Source: Streptomyces sp. NBC_00523 (GTDB taxonomy: Bacteria > Actinomycetota > Actinomycetes > Streptomycetales > Streptomycetaceae). Taken from it: a stretch of 64,000 bases of DNA. Under the pieces are notes generated by a model. It made no database searches. It saw only the letters and a program-made list of their open reading frames with translations, and was not told the origin of the DNA. Of the stretch, positions 1 through 9,046 are shown piece by piece. The position numbers and the translations under genes were made by a program. Positions within the stretch are counted from its first letter, which is position 1, and every line of letters begins with the position of its first letter. The stretch covers positions 5,394,001 to 5,458,000 of the forward strand of contig NZ_CP107836.1 in NCBI RefSeq assembly GCF_036346615.1. Reading direction: 5' to 3'.

Positions 1-104
1 TTCGTGTGGTCGTTCCCCTGCCGGAGCGTCGTAACCGCACCGTATGCGGCCCGGGCCGCAGAGTGGGCGCGAGCGTGGGTACGGCATGCGCGGTTCATGG
101 GGAC

Positions 105-140
105 GTAACACGTCGCTTCCCTTCGTCACTGCCGCGAAAC
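105..140 (+). promoter_or_regulatory. Putative GlnR operator upstream of amtB
   Basis: GTCAC at 125-129, six bases, then GAAAC at 136-140 matches the gTnAc-n6-GaAAc pattern bound by GlnR, the nitrogen regulator of Streptomyces. A second GTAAC lies at 105-109, 20 bases upstream, suggesting a tandem site. Regulation of the amtB-glnK-glnD operon by GlnR is known in S. coelicolor; the site itself is read here only from the sequence. Confidence 0.6.
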
Positions 141-275
141 ATCGCGGCGCACCGGCCGAAACGGCGCTGGGCGAACCTCGTGGCTCATAACCGGCCCGCA
201 CTTTTCCCCAGTGGTCCCGCAGTGGTTGTGCCCCCACCGCCCGCACGCGGCCGCACCGACGACGAGGAGACGCCG

Positions 276-1625
276 ATGCCCCCAGGCATCACGACGCTTG
301 CCGCAGACACCCCGACGCTGTCTGCCGCCAACACCGGCTTCATGCTCATCTGCTCGGCCCTGGTGATGCTCATGACCCCGGCCCTCGCCTTCTTCTACGG
401 AGGCATGGTCCGCGTCAAGAGCACCCTCAACATGCTGATGATGAGCTTCATCAGCCTCGGGATCGTCACGATCCTCTGGGTGCTGTACGGCTTCAGCCTC
501 GCCTTCGGGACCGACGCCGGATCGGTCATCGGCTGGAGCCAGGACTTCGTCGGCCTCAGCGGGATCGGCGTCACGGAACTCTGGGACGGCTACACCATCC
601 CGGTCTACGTCTTCGCCGTGTTCCAGCTGATGTTCGCCATCCTCACGCCCGCCCTGATAAGCGGTGCCCTCGCCGACCGGGTCAAGTTCACCTCCTGGGC
701 CCTGTTCATCACGCTCTGGGTCACCGTCGTCTACTTCCCGGTCGCGCACTGGGTGTGGGGCGCGGGCGGCTGGCTGTACGAGCTCGGCGTCATCGACTTC
801 GCCGGCGGTACCGCCGTCCACATCAACGCGGGTGCGGCCGCCCTCGGCGTGATCCTGGTGATCGGCAAGCGCGTCGGCTTCAAGAAGGACCCGATGCGGC
901 CGCACAGCCTGCCGCTCGTCATGCTCGGTGCCGGTCTCCTCTGGTTCGGCTGGTTCGGCTTCAACGCCGGCTCCTGGCTCGGCAACGACGACGGCGTGGG
1001 CGCGGTCATGTTCGTCAACACCCAGGTCGCCACCGGCGCCGCGATGCTCGCCTGGCTCGCCTACGAGAAGATCCGCCACGGCGCCTTCACCACCCTCGGT
1101 GCCGCCTCCGGCGCGGTCGCCGGACTCGTCGCCATCACACCGGCCGGCGGCGCGGTCAGCCCGCTCGGCGCCATCGCGGTCGGCGCCATCGCCGGTGTGC
1201 TGTGCGCCATGGCCGTCGGCCTCAAGTACAAGTTCGGCTACGACGACTCCCTCGACGTCGTCGGCGTCCACCTCGTCGGCGGCATCATCGGCTCCCTGCT
1301 CATCGGCTTCTTCGCCACCGGCGGCGTCCAGTCCGACGCCAAGGGCCTCTTCTACGGCGGCGGGCTCGACCAGCTCGGCAAGCAGGCCGTCGGCGTCTTC
1401 GCGGTCCTCGCGTACTCTCTCGTCGTCTCCGCGGTCCTCGCCTTCCTGGTCGACAAGATCCTCGGGATGCGCGTGGCCGAGGACGACGAGATCTCCGGCA
1501 TCGACCAGGTCGAACACGCCGAGACCGCGTACGACTTCAGCGGCGCCGGCGGCGGCGCGGCCTCCCGTACCGCCGCCCCCGCCCCCGGCCCGGCCGCCCC
1601 GACGAACAAGAAGGTGGACGCATGA
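276..1625 (+). CDS. amtB: Ammonium transporter AmtB
   Basis: A 449-residue Amt/Rh-family channel that moves ammonium/ammonia across the cell membrane. About eleven hydrophobic segments span the whole protein, and the twin pore histidines are present as H182 (in a VHINAG context) and H332 (in a VHLVGG context). The C-terminal tail after about residue 410 is cytoplasmic, charged then Ala/Pro-rich, and is the expected docking site for the PII protein encoded next. The ATG at 276 is preceded by GAGGAGA; the open frame continues upstream to position 6, but that extension lacks family similarity and contains the operator. The stop overlaps the glnK start as ATGA, which implies translational coupling and co-regulation under nitrogen limitation. 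Confidence 0.97.
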   Translation: MPPGITTLAADTPTLSAANTGFMLICSALVMLMTPALAFFYGGMVRVKSTLNMLMMSFISLGIVTILWVLYGFSLAFGTDAGSVIGWSQDFVGLSGIGVTELWDGYTIPVYVFAVFQLMFAILTPALISGALADRVKFTSWALFITLWVTVVYFPVAHWVWGAGGWLYELGVIDFAGGTAVHINAGAAALGVILVIGKRVGFKKDPMRPHSLPLVMLGAGLLWFGWFGFNAGSWLGNDDGVGAVMFVNTQVATGAAMLAWLAYEKIRHGAFTTLGAASGAVAGLVAITPAGGAVSPLGAIAVGAIAGVLCAMAVGLKYKFGYDDSLDVVGVHLVGGIIGSLLIGFFATGGVQSDAKGLFYGGGLDQLGKQAVGVFAVLAYSLVVSAVLAFLVDKILGMRVAEDDEISGIDQVEHAETAYDFSGAGGGAASRTAAPAPGPAAPTNKKVDA

Positions 1626-1960
1626 AGCTCATCACCGCAGTCGTGAAGCCCCACCGTCTGGACGAGATCAAGGAAGCCCTCCAGGCGTTCGGCGTCCAGG
1701 GCCTCACCGTCACCGAGGCCAGCGGCTACGGTCGTCAGCGCGGCCACACCGAGGTCTACCGGGGCGCCGAGTACACCGTCGACCTCGTTCCCAAGATCCG
1801 CATCGAGGTGCTGGTCGAGGACGAGGACGCCGAACAGCTCCTCGACGTCGTCGTCAAGGCCGCCCGGACCGGCAAGATCGGTGACGGCAAGGTCTGGACC
1901 GTCCCGGTCGAGACGGCCGTCAGGGTCCGTACGGGCGAACGCGGCCCGGACGCCCTCTGA
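1622..1960 (+). CDS. glnK: PII nitrogen signal protein GlnK
   Basis: A 112-residue PII protein that senses 2-oxoglutarate/ATP/ADP and controls AmtB and other targets. The T-loop contains Y51 in an AEYTVDL context, the residue known to be adenylylated in Streptomyces GlnK instead of uridylylated as in enterics. The C-terminal signature around VVVKAARTGKIGDGKVW is intact. Length is standard for the family. The ATG overlaps the amtB stop, and glnD, its predicted modifying enzyme, begins 52 bases downstream, so all three form a nitrogen-signalling operon. Confidence 0.97.
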   Translation: MKLITAVVKPHRLDEIKEALQAFGVQGLTVTEASGYGRQRGHTEVYRGAEYTVDLVPKIRIEVLVEDEDAEQLLDVVVKAARTGKIGDGKVWTVPVETAVRVRTGERGPDAL

Positions 1961-2012
1961 CCGGCCCCCGCCGACTGTTTCGCACGGTTCCGCACACGGA
2001 AAGGGCAGCTGG

Positions 2013-4466
2013 GTGACGAGCATCGAAGCGACCACCGAATCCGAGGACTCGCGCCCCAGCGGCTACGCGGCGGCCCGGCTGAGCCTTCTCCAGGAGAAGG
2101 AGCGGCCCGGGCCGCCGCGCCGTGCGGCCCTCGCCGCCCTCACCGACGACTGGCTCACCGCCCTGTTCACCGGCGCCGCCCAGCACGCCGGGGTCCGGGG
2201 CGCCGCCCTCGTCGCCGTCGGCGGCTACGGCCGCGGCGAACTCTCCCCGCGCAGCGACCTCGACCTCCTCCTGCTGCACGACGGCACCGCCGACGCCGCG
2301 GCCGTCGCCGCCCTCGCCGACCGGATCTGGTACCCCGTCTGGGACCTGGGCCTCGCCCTCGACCACTCCGTCCGCACCCCCGCCGAGGCCCGCAGGACCG
2401 CCGGCGAGGACCTCAAGGTCCAGCTCGGACTGCTCGACGCCCGCCCCGTCGCCGGCGATCTCGGCCTCGTCGCCGCCCTGCGCACCGCGATCCTCGCCGA
2501 CTGGCGCAACCAGGCACCCAAACGCCTCCCCGACCTCCACGAGCTCTGCCGCGAACGCGCCGAACGCCACGGCGAACTGCGGTTCCTCCTCGAACCCGAC
2601 CTCAAGGAGGCCCGGGGCGGCCTGCGCGACGTCACCGCCCTGCGCGCGGTCGCCGCCTCCTGGGTCGCCGACGCCCCCCGCGAAGGACTCGCCGAGGCCC
2701 GCCGCACCCTCCTCGACGCCCGCGACGCCCTCCACCTCACCACCGGCCGCGCCACCGACCGGCTCGCCCTCCAGGAACAGGACCAGGTCGCCCAGGCCCT
2801 CGGCCTCCTCGACGCCGACGCCCTGCTCCGCCAGGTCTACGAAGCCGCCCGCACCGTCTCGTACGCCACCGACGTCACCTGGCGCGAGGTCAACCGGGTC
2901 CTGCGCGCCCGCTCCGCCCGGCCCCGGCTGCGCGCCCTGCTCGGTGGCGGCCGGACCCCCGCCCCGGACCGGACCCCGCTCGCCGACGGCGTCGTGGAGG
3001 CCGACGGCGAGGTCGTCCTCGCCCGCACCGCCCGGCCCGAACGCGACCCGGTGCTCGTCCTGCGCGCCGCCGCCGCGGCCGCCCAGTCCGGACTCCCGCT
3101 CTCCCGCCACGTCGTACGCCACCTCGCCACCACCGCCCAGCCGCTCCCCGTGCCCTGGCCGGCCGAGGCCCGCGAGGAGCTGGTCACCCTGCTCGGCGCC
3201 GGCGAGGCCACCATCCCCGTCTGGGAGGCGCTGGAGGCCGAAGGGCTGATCACCCGCCTGCTGCCCGACTGGGAACGCGTCCACTGCCGCCCCCAGCGCA
3301 ACCCCGTCCACACCTGGACCGTCGACCGCCACCTGGTCGAGGCGGCCGTCCGCGCCGCCTCGCTCACCCGCCGCGTCGGCCGCCCCGACCTCCTCCTCGT
3401 CGCCGCCCTGCTGCACGACATCGGCAAGGGCTGGCCCGGCGACCACTCCGTCGCCGGGGAGGTCATCGCCCGCGACATGGCCGCCCGCATCGGCTTCGAC
3501 CAGCACGACGTGGGCGTCATCGCCACCCTCGTACGCCACCACCTGCTGCTCATCGAGACCGCCACCCGGCGCGATCTGGACGACCCGGCCACCGTCCGCG
3601 CCGTCGCCGACGCCGTCGGCAGCGCCGCGACCCTGGAACTGCTGCACGCCCTCACCGAGGCCGACGCGCTCGCCACCGGGCCCGCCGCCTGGTCCGCCTG
3701 GCGCGCCTCCCTCGTCACCGAACTCGTCAAACGCGTCGCCCAGGTCCTGGCGGGGGAGGCCCCCGAAGAGCCCGAGCCGGCCGCCCCCAGCGCCGAGCAG
3801 GAACGCCTCGCGATCGAGGCGCTGCGCACCGGCACCCCCGTCCTCGCCCTGCACACCCGGCCCGAGACCCCGCACGAGGAGGACGGCCCGGAACCGGTCG
3901 GCGTCGAACTCCTCATCGCGCTGCGCGACCGGCCAGGCGTGCTGCCCGCCGCCGCGGGCGTCCTCGCCCTGCACCGCCTCACCGTCCGCGCCGCCGACCT
4001 GCGCGCCGTGGAGCTGCCCACGGAGCTGGGGGACTCCGCGGACCTGCTGCTGCTCAGCTGGCGCGTCGCCGCCGAATACGGCTCGCTGCCCCGGGCGGAC
4101 CGGCTCCGCGCCGACCTCGTACGCGCCCTGGACGGCACCCTGGACATCCCCGCCCGCCTCGCCGAGCGGGAGGCGGCCTACCCCCGGCGGCGCGGTGTGA
4201 AGGCGCCGCCGCCCCGGGTGACGGTGGCCCCGGCGGGCTCCCGGCTCGCCACGGTGATCGAGGTCCGCGCGCAGGACGCCCCGGGACTGCTGCACCGCAT
4301 CGGGCAGGCCCTGGAGCGGAGCGCGGTACGGGTGCGGAGCGCGCATGTGTCCACGCTGGGGGCGAACGCGGTGGACGCCTTCTACGTCACGGACACCGAC
4401 GGGGAGCCGCTGCCGGCGGCGCGGGCGGCGGAGCTGGCCCGGGAGGTCGAGAAGGCGCTCGGCTGA
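2013..4466 (+). CDS. glnD: PII adenylyltransferase/deadenylylase GlnD
   Basis: An 817-residue enzyme of the GlnD family. An N-terminal nucleotidyltransferase domain has the GGYGRGE...SDLDLLLL motif near residues 70-90; an HD domain (LLHDIGKG, about residues 466-473) should remove the modification; two ACT-like ligand-sensing regions lie near residues 630-700 and 745-817. In Streptomyces this enzyme is known to adenylylate GlnK, the neighbour here, and not to uridylylate it. The GTG at 2013 follows a GGAAAGGG stretch; the upstream open frame overlaps glnK and is not used. The central part is proline/arginine-rich with nearly all G/C third bases, typical of its neighbours. Confidence 0.95.
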   Translation: MTSIEATTESEDSRPSGYAAARLSLLQEKERPGPPRRAALAALTDDWLTALFTGAAQHAGVRGAALVAVGGYGRGELSPRSDLDLLLLHDGTADAAAVAALADRIWYPVWDLGLALDHSVRTPAEARRTAGEDLKVQLGLLDARPVAGDLGLVAALRTAILADWRNQAPKRLPDLHELCRERAERHGELRFLLEPDLKEARGGLRDVTALRAVAASWVADAPREGLAEARRTLLDARDALHLTTGRATDRLALQEQDQVAQALGLLDADALLRQVYEAARTVSYATDVTWREVNRVLRARSARPRLRALLGGGRTPAPDRTPLADGVVEADGEVVLARTARPERDPVLVLRAAAAAAQSGLPLSRHVVRHLATTAQPLPVPWPAEAREELVTLLGAGEATIPVWEALEAEGLITRLLPDWERVHCRPQRNPVHTWTVDRHLVEAAVRAASLTRRVGRPDLLLVAALLHDIGKGWPGDHSVAGEVIARDMAARIGFDQHDVGVIATLVRHHLLLIETATRRDLDDPATVRAVADAVGSAATLELLHALTEADALATGPAAWSAWRASLVTELVKRVAQVLAGEAPEEPEPAAPSAEQERLAIEALRTGTPVLALHTRPETPHEEDGPEPVGVELLIALRDRPGVLPAAAGVLALHRLTVRAADLRAVELPTELGDSADLLLLSWRVAAEYGSLPRADRLRADLVRALDGTLDIPARLAEREAAYPRRRGVKAPPPRVTVAPAGSRLATVIEVRAQDAPGLLHRIGQALERSAVRVRSAHVSTLGANAVDAFYVTDTDGEPLPAARAAELAREVEKALG

Positions 4467-4486
4467 GACCGGAACCGGGCGAGGTC

Positions 4487-4514
4487 TTGGCGTTCCCCGG
4501 CGTCCGGATACCCT
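4487..4514 (+). promoter_or_regulatory. Vegetative-type promoter for ffh
   Basis: TTGGCG at 4487-4492 and TACCCT at 4509-4514 are separated by 16 bases, resembling promoters used by the principal sigma factor in Streptomyces. The start of ffh lies about 50 bases downstream. Confidence 0.5.
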
Positions 4515-4564
4515 GGGAACCTACTGACCCGACCCGCCCCCGACCCTGAGGACCGACGAGCGCC

Positions 4565-6112
4565 GTGTTCGATACTCTCTCCGACCGCCTTGCCGCGACT
4601 TTCAAGAACCTCCGGGGCAAGGGCCGCTTGTCCGAGGCGGACATCGACGCCACGGCTCGCGAGATCCGTATCGCCCTGCTCGAAGCCGATGTGGCGCTGC
4701 CCGTCGTCCGGTCCTTCATCGCCAACGTCAAGGAGCGGGCGCGCGGCGTAGAGGTCTCCCAGGCCCTCAACCCCGCCCAGCAGGTCGTCAAGATCGTCAA
4801 CGAGGAGCTCATCTCCATCCTCGGTGGCGAGACCCGGCGGCTGCGGTTCGCGAAGAACCCGCCCACCGTGATCATGCTCGCCGGTCTCCAGGGTGCCGGT
4901 AAGACGACCCTCGCCGGAAAGCTCGGCCTCTGGCTCAAGGGCCAGGGCCACTCCCCGCTGCTCGTCGCCTGCGACCTCCAGCGCCCCAACGCCGTCAACC
5001 AGCTGAGCGTCGTCGCCGACCGCGCCGGTGTCGCGGTGTACGCCCCCCAGCCGGGCAACGGCGTCGGCGACCCGGTCCAGGTCGCCAAGGACTCCATCGA
5101 GTACGCCCGGTCCAAGCAGTACGACGTTGTGATCGTGGACACCGCAGGCCGCCTCGGCATCGACCAGGAGCTGATGCAGCAGGCCGCGGACATCCGCGAC
5201 GCCGTCAGCCCGGACGAGATCCTGTTCGTGGTCGACGCGATGATCGGTCAGGACGCGGTCAACACCGCCGAGGCGTTCCGCGACGGCGTCGGCTTCGACG
5301 GCGTGGTGCTCTCCAAGCTCGACGGTGACGCCCGCGGTGGTGCCGCCCTGTCGATCGCCCACGTCACGGGCAAGCAGATCATGTTCGCCTCGAACGGCGA
5401 GAAGCTGGACGAGTTCGACGCGTTCCACCCGGACCGCATGGCGTCCCGAATCCTCGACATGGGTGACCTGCTCACCCTGATCGAGCAGGCGGAGAAGACC
5501 TTCAGCCAGGAAGAGGCCGCCAAAATGGCCTCCAAGCTGGCGTCCAGCAAGGGCAAGGACTTCACGTTCGACGACTTCCTGGCCCAGATGGAGCAGGTCA
5601 GGAAGATGGGCTCCATCTCCAAGCTGCTCGGCATGCTGCCCGGCATGGGGCAGATCAAGGACCAGATCAACAACATCGACGAGCGCGACATCGACCGCAT
5701 GGCCGCGATCATCAAGTCGATGACCCCGAAGGAACGTGCCGAACCGACGATCATCAACGGCTCGCGCCGGGCCCGTATCGCCAAGGGTTCCGGTTCCGAT
5801 GTCTCCGCCGTCAAGGGACTGGTCGAGCGGTTCTTCGAGGCCCGCAAGATGATGTCGAAGATGGCCCAGGGCGGCGGCATGCCGGGGATGCCCGGGATGC
5901 CGGGCATGGGCGGCGGGCCCGGCCGGCAGAAGAAGCAGGTCAAGCAGGCCAAGGGCAAGCGCAAGAGCGGCAACCCGATGAAGCGCAAGGCCGAGGAGCA
6001 GGCCGCGGCCGCCCGCCGGGAGGCCGCGCAGAACGGCGTCCCCGGCCTCCCGGCCGGGCAGGACGCCCAGAACTTCGAGCTGCCCGACGAGTTCAAGAAG
6101 TTCATGGGCTGA
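4565..6112 (+). CDS. ffh: Signal recognition particle GTPase Ffh
   Basis: A 515-residue SRP54-type protein that binds signal sequences and 4.5S RNA and delivers ribosomes to the membrane receptor FtsY. The N domain is followed by the G domain with GLQGAGKTT (about residues 107-115), DTAGR (about 192) and a SKLDGDARGG guanine-specificity loop. The M domain starts near residue 320 and has a methionine/glycine repeat (GMPGMPGMPGMGGG, about 438-452) before a lysine-rich tail. The GTG at 4565 follows a GAGGACCGACGAG stretch. It has its own promoter-like sequence and is followed by a strong hairpin, so it is probably monocistronic. Confidence 0.98.
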   Translation: MFDTLSDRLAATFKNLRGKGRLSEADIDATAREIRIALLEADVALPVVRSFIANVKERARGVEVSQALNPAQQVVKIVNEELISILGGETRRLRFAKNPPTVIMLAGLQGAGKTTLAGKLGLWLKGQGHSPLLVACDLQRPNAVNQLSVVADRAGVAVYAPQPGNGVGDPVQVAKDSIEYARSKQYDVVIVDTAGRLGIDQELMQQAADIRDAVSPDEILFVVDAMIGQDAVNTAEAFRDGVGFDGVVLSKLDGDARGGAALSIAHVTGKQIMFASNGEKLDEFDAFHPDRMASRILDMGDLLTLIEQAEKTFSQEEAAKMASKLASSKGKDFTFDDFLAQMEQVRKMGSISKLLGMLPGMGQIKDQINNIDERDIDRMAAIIKSMTPKERAEPTIINGSRRARIAKGSGSDVSAVKGLVERFFEARKMMSKMAQGGGMPGMPGMPGMGGGPGRQKKQVKQAKGKRKSGNPMKRKAEEQAAAARREAAQNGVPGLPAGQDAQNFELPDEFKKFMG

Positions 6113-6130
6113 CGCTCGCGTCACGTCATG

Positions 6131-6170
6131 CCTGAGGGGCGCTCACCGTACGCGGTGGGCGCCCCTCAGG
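6131..6170. terminator. Bidirectional hairpin between ffh and the methyltransferase
   Basis: CCTGAGGGGCGC (6131-6142) pairs perfectly with GCGCCCCTCAGG (6159-6170), with further CACCG/CGGTG pairing inside. No T-tract follows, as is common in Streptomyces. It sits between two convergent genes. Confidence 0.8.
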
Positions 6171-6177
6171 CGTACGG

Positions 6178-7023
6178 TCACGTCGTGCAGACCAGGTACC
6201 GGAACACGTTGGACATCCACACCGTGCCGTCCGGCCGCCGGTGCGGGTGCAGCGCCTCGGCGAGCTCCTTCTCCACCTGCCACCGGTCCGTCGCCCGGAC
6301 CGCCGCCTCGAACAGCCGGGTCGACAGCAGGCCGCGTACCGCGCTGTCCATGTCCGCGTAACCGAACGGGCAGGCCACCCGGCCGGAGCCGTCCGGCCGC
6401 AGCCCGGCCCTGAAGGCCACGTCCTCCAGATCGTCGCGGCGCGGTCCGCGCCAGCCGCCGCCCGGTCCGCGCCCGTCGTCGGCGAGCCGCCCGGCCACCC
6501 GGAGCACCGACTCCGTGGCACACCGCTCCGGCGGGCCCCAGCCGGTCAGGACGACCGTGGCGCGCCGGTCCGCCGACGGCACCGCGGTCTCCAGCGCCCG
6601 CACCAGCTCCTCGCCGTCGCCCGCCTCGCAGCCGATCGGGGTGAACGCGGTGATCAGGTGGTGCGGCCCGCCGTCCGCCGCCTCGGCGACGCTCTCCGTG
6701 AGCAGCGGGGCGGCGGCCGGCGCGCCGTGGTCCTCCGGCGCGGGCAGCAGCCGGGTCCTGGCGAGGGCGAGGCGGTCCGGGTCGGTGTCCACGCCGGTGA
6801 CCGAGGCGCCCCGGCCCACGGCCATCAGCAGCGCCAGGCCGGAGCCGCAGCCGAGCGAGAGCATCCGCGTGGCGGGCCCCACCTCCAGCCGCGTGTACAC
6901 CGCTTCGTACAGCGGTGCCAGCATCCGTTCCTGGATCTCCGCCCAGTCGCGGGCGCGGGTGGCGCCGTCCGCGAGGGCGGACGACTCCGTGTGCCGGTGG
7001 TGCCGAACGAGCGTTGGTGTCAT
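6178..7023 (-). CDS. SAM-dependent methyltransferase (substrate unknown)
   Basis: A 281-residue class I methyltransferase-like protein. Motif I (LSLGCGSG, residues 55-62) and the acidic end of the second strand (TGVDTDPDR) form the S-adenosylmethionine pocket; the overall layout resembles UbiE/COQ5-like or small-molecule methyltransferases. Nothing in the sequence identifies the acceptor. I chose the ATG at 7023; the reading frame stays open to 7632, but the upstream part is arginine-rich and crosses the intergenic region and the start of the plus-strand gene. The gene stands alone between ffh and a divergent small gene. Confidence 0.75.
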   Translation of the reverse strand: MTPTLVRHHRHTESSALADGATRARDWAEIQERMLAPLYEAVYTRLEVGPATRMLSLGCGSGLALLMAVGRGASVTGVDTDPDRLALARTRLLPAPEDHGAPAAAPLLTESVAEAADGGPHHLITAFTPIGCEAGDGEELVRALETAVPSADRRATVVLTGWGPPERCATESVLRVAGRLADDGRGPGGGWRGPRRDDLEDVAFRAGLRPDGSGRVACPFGYADMDSAVRGLLSTRLFEAAVRATDRWQVEKELAEALHPHRRPDGTVWMSNVFRYLVCTT

Positions 7024-7490
7024 GGAATGCGCCCCAATCCGCCGAGGTTGCCGGTTCTGCCGATCGGTCGTGCCCGAGTGGACGGCCGTGCCGTCCGGTG
7101 ACGCGCGCTCCCCCGTATGCCAGAGAACTGCGCATCCGCCGCCGCGTCCAGAGGTCTGCGGGGCGTGGTTGTCCGCACTGCCGTCCGGCGCACGACGGCA
7201 CCGGCGCACCCGGACGGCGGGGACGCCCCGGGGGGTCCGTCCCGTCCTCTGCCGGTCCAGTCTCACCCGACACGCCGGTGGGGGCACGTCGAGCACGTCA
7301 GGGCGGTGCGGGTACCCTCGCCCCTGCCGCCCGCCCCCGGAGGGGGCGCGTACCGTCTCCACGCGCGCAGGCGTACGCGCCGCTACGTACCGGCTTGGTG
7401 CGAGCTGTGAGGCTTCTCCGCAGATCAGCGCACCCGCCCTGCGTCGCGACGCATGAAGGTCAACCGACTGGTACGTGCAAAATATTTGGG
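7024..7490. other. Intergenic region without a convincing gene
   Basis: This 467-base gap lies between divergent genes. Several overlapping open frames cross it, but none has recognisable domains, a ribosome site or coding-like third-position bias. It contains a small CGCCCCC/GGGGGCG hairpin near 7332-7348 and, at its right end, an AT-rich AAAATATT box just before the next start codon. Confidence 0.5.
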
Positions 7491-8132
7491 ATGGCCCGGA
7501 ATCGGAACACCGAGGGCCCCGCGCTCGTTGGTCACGACGTGAGCACGACACCACCTGTACTTGCCGCAGAGCTGGCGCAGGCGTGGGCCGACATTCAGCG
7601 GTACCACCCCGAGCTGCCCGATCTCGCCGCACCCGAGTCCCTGATCGGAGAGTCCTCGTCCGCCTGTGGCGCCGAGCTCTCCTTCGAGCGACTGCTCCAC
7701 GAGGCAGTCCACGGCATCGCCGCCGCCAGAGGTGTCCGCGACACCTCGCGCGCCGGCCGCTATCACAACCGACGATTCCTGGCGATCGCCGAGGAGCTGG
7801 GCCTCGACCATGCCGAGGAGCCCCATCCCAGCAGCGGCTTCTCGCTGGTCACGCTCAACCCCGAGGCCAAGCGCCGCTACCGGCCGACGACGGAGCGGCT
7901 GCAGCGCGCCCTCAAGGCGCACACCGTGGCCACCGCCGCCGACACCAAGCGCTCCTTCCGCGGCCCGGCCGCCCGGCACGGCTCCTCCGGAGGGGGCGTG
8001 CGGGTCAAGGCCGTCTGCGACTGCGGACGCAATGTGCGCGTGGTCCCCTCGGTCCTCGCCCAGGCGCCGATCGTCTGCGGCGGCTGCGGAAAGCCGTTCC
8101 GGATCCCGGAGACCGCGGTCGCGGTGGGGTGA
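7491..8132 (+). CDS. SprT-like zinc-motif protein
   Basis: A 213-residue soluble protein with HEAVH at residues 70-74, the zincin HExxH signature, and a C-terminal pair of cysteine knuckles (CDCG... and CGGCG) that look like a zinc ribbon. This combination is typical of SprT-like proteins, which include DNA-protein crosslink proteases in other organisms; its activity here is inferred, not known. The ATG at 7491 has no ribosome site and lies 5-8 bases after an AT-rich AAAATATT box, so the transcript may be leaderless. An in-frame GTG at 7539 is an alternative. It lies just upstream of the rpsP operon on the same strand. Confidence 0.7.
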   Translation: MARNRNTEGPALVGHDVSTTPPVLAAELAQAWADIQRYHPELPDLAAPESLIGESSSACGAELSFERLLHEAVHGIAAARGVRDTSRAGRYHNRRFLAIAEELGLDHAEEPHPSSGFSLVTLNPEAKRRYRPTTERLQRALKAHTVATAADTKRSFRGPAARHGSSGGGVRVKAVCDCGRNVRVVPSVLAQAPIVCGGCGKPFRIPETAVAVG

Positions 8133-8289
8133 GCCGATGGGGTGTGGCACAATGGCTAGCTGTACTCGACAGTCGCACAGGACCCCTCTCTCCTCCGGCT
8201 GACGCGTCCATCGGGCACCCGAGTACCGCAACCCCACGTGGCATCTTCGTTGTGCCCAACCACGTCATAGACCAGGAGACACCACTTCC

Positions 8290-8724
8290 GTGGCAGTCAA
8301 GATCAAGCTGAAGCGTCTGGGCAAGATCCGTTCGCCTCACTACCGCATCGTCGTCGCCGACTCCCGTACCCGCCGTGACGGCCGGGCCATCGAGGAGATC
8401 GGTCTGTACCACCCGGTGCAGAACCCGTCGCGCATCGAGGTCAACTCGGAGCGTGCGCAGTACTGGCTGTCCGTCGGCGCCCAGCCGACCGAGCCGGTTC
8501 TCGCGATCCTGAAGCTCACCGGTGACTGGCAGGCGCACAAGGGCCTCCCGGCCCCCGCGCCGCTGCTGCAGCCGGAGCCCAAGGCCGACAAGCGCGCCCT
8601 GTTCGAGGCCCTCTCCAGCGATGGTGAGGAGTCGAAGGGCGAGGCCATCACGCCGAAGGCGAAGAAGGCCGACAAGAAGGCGGACGAGGCTGCTGCCGCC
8701 TCCGCCGAGTCGACCGAGGCCTGA
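8290..8724 (+). CDS. rpsP: Ribosomal protein bS16
   Basis: A 144-residue small-subunit protein. The first 85 or so residues (AVKIKLKRLGKIRSPHYRIV...) are the conserved S16 fold; the rest is an Ala/Lys/Glu-rich tail of about 55 residues that is common in actinobacteria but absent from E. coli S16. The GTG start at 8290 is preceded by CAGGAG. The leader from 8133 onward has promoter-like TAGCTGTACT near 8157. It starts an operon with khpA (2-base gap), then rimM, trmD and rplS. Confidence 0.97.
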   Translation: MAVKIKLKRLGKIRSPHYRIVVADSRTRRDGRAIEEIGLYHPVQNPSRIEVNSERAQYWLSVGAQPTEPVLAILKLTGDWQAHKGLPAPAPLLQPEPKADKRALFEALSSDGEESKGEAITPKAKKADKKADEAAAASAESTEA

Positions 8725-8726
8725 GC

Positions 8727-8966
8727 ATGCTCGAGGAGGCTCTCGAGCACCTCGTGAAAGGCATCGTCGACAACCCCGATGATGTGCAGGTCGCCTCGCG
8801 CAACCTGCGCCGTGGCCGCGTGCTCGAGGTCCGGGTCCACCCCGACGACCTCGGCAAGGTGATCGGCCGCAACGGCCGCACCGCACGCGCGCTGCGTACC
8901 GTCGTGGGCGCCATCGGCGGCCGTGGCATCCGCGTCGACCTCGTCGACGTGGACCAGGTTCGCTGA
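8727..8966 (+). CDS. khpA: KH-domain RNA-binding protein KhpA
   Basis: A 79-residue protein with one KH domain; the GxxG loop is visible as IGRNGRT near residues 46-52. KhpA (formerly YlqC) binds RNA, often with a KhpB partner, and in other bacteria affects small-RNA function and cell growth. It follows rpsP by two bases and precedes rimM, the conserved position for this family. Confidence 0.92.
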   Translation: MLEEALEHLVKGIVDNPDDVQVASRNLRRGRVLEVRVHPDDLGKVIGRNGRTARALRTVVGAIGGRGIRVDLVDVDQVR

Positions 8967-8984
8967 CAGAAGTTGAACACCGGC

Positions 8985-9022
8985 ACGGGCCGGGGAGGGC
9001 CAAGCGCCCGCCCCGGCCCGTC
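8985..9022 (+). terminator. Hairpin between khpA and rimM
   Basis: ACGGGCCGGGG (8985-8995) pairs exactly with CCCCGGCCCGT (9012-9022). There is no T-tract. It may lower read-through from the abundant rpsP part of the operon into the tRNA/rRNA-processing genes, or act as a processing site. Confidence 0.6.
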
Positions 9023-9046
9023 GTCGTACGACAGGAGAGACACAAG

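Noticed and set aside
6178..7632. A longer form of the minus-strand methyltransferase
   Set aside because: The additional N-terminal 200 codons are arginine-rich and overlap the divergent SprT-like gene; similarity begins only after the ATG at 7023.
8133..8289. A possible tRNA before rpsP
   Set aside because: The region cannot be folded into a cloverleaf with a T-loop GTTCGA-type sequence; it looks like the rpsP promoter and leader.
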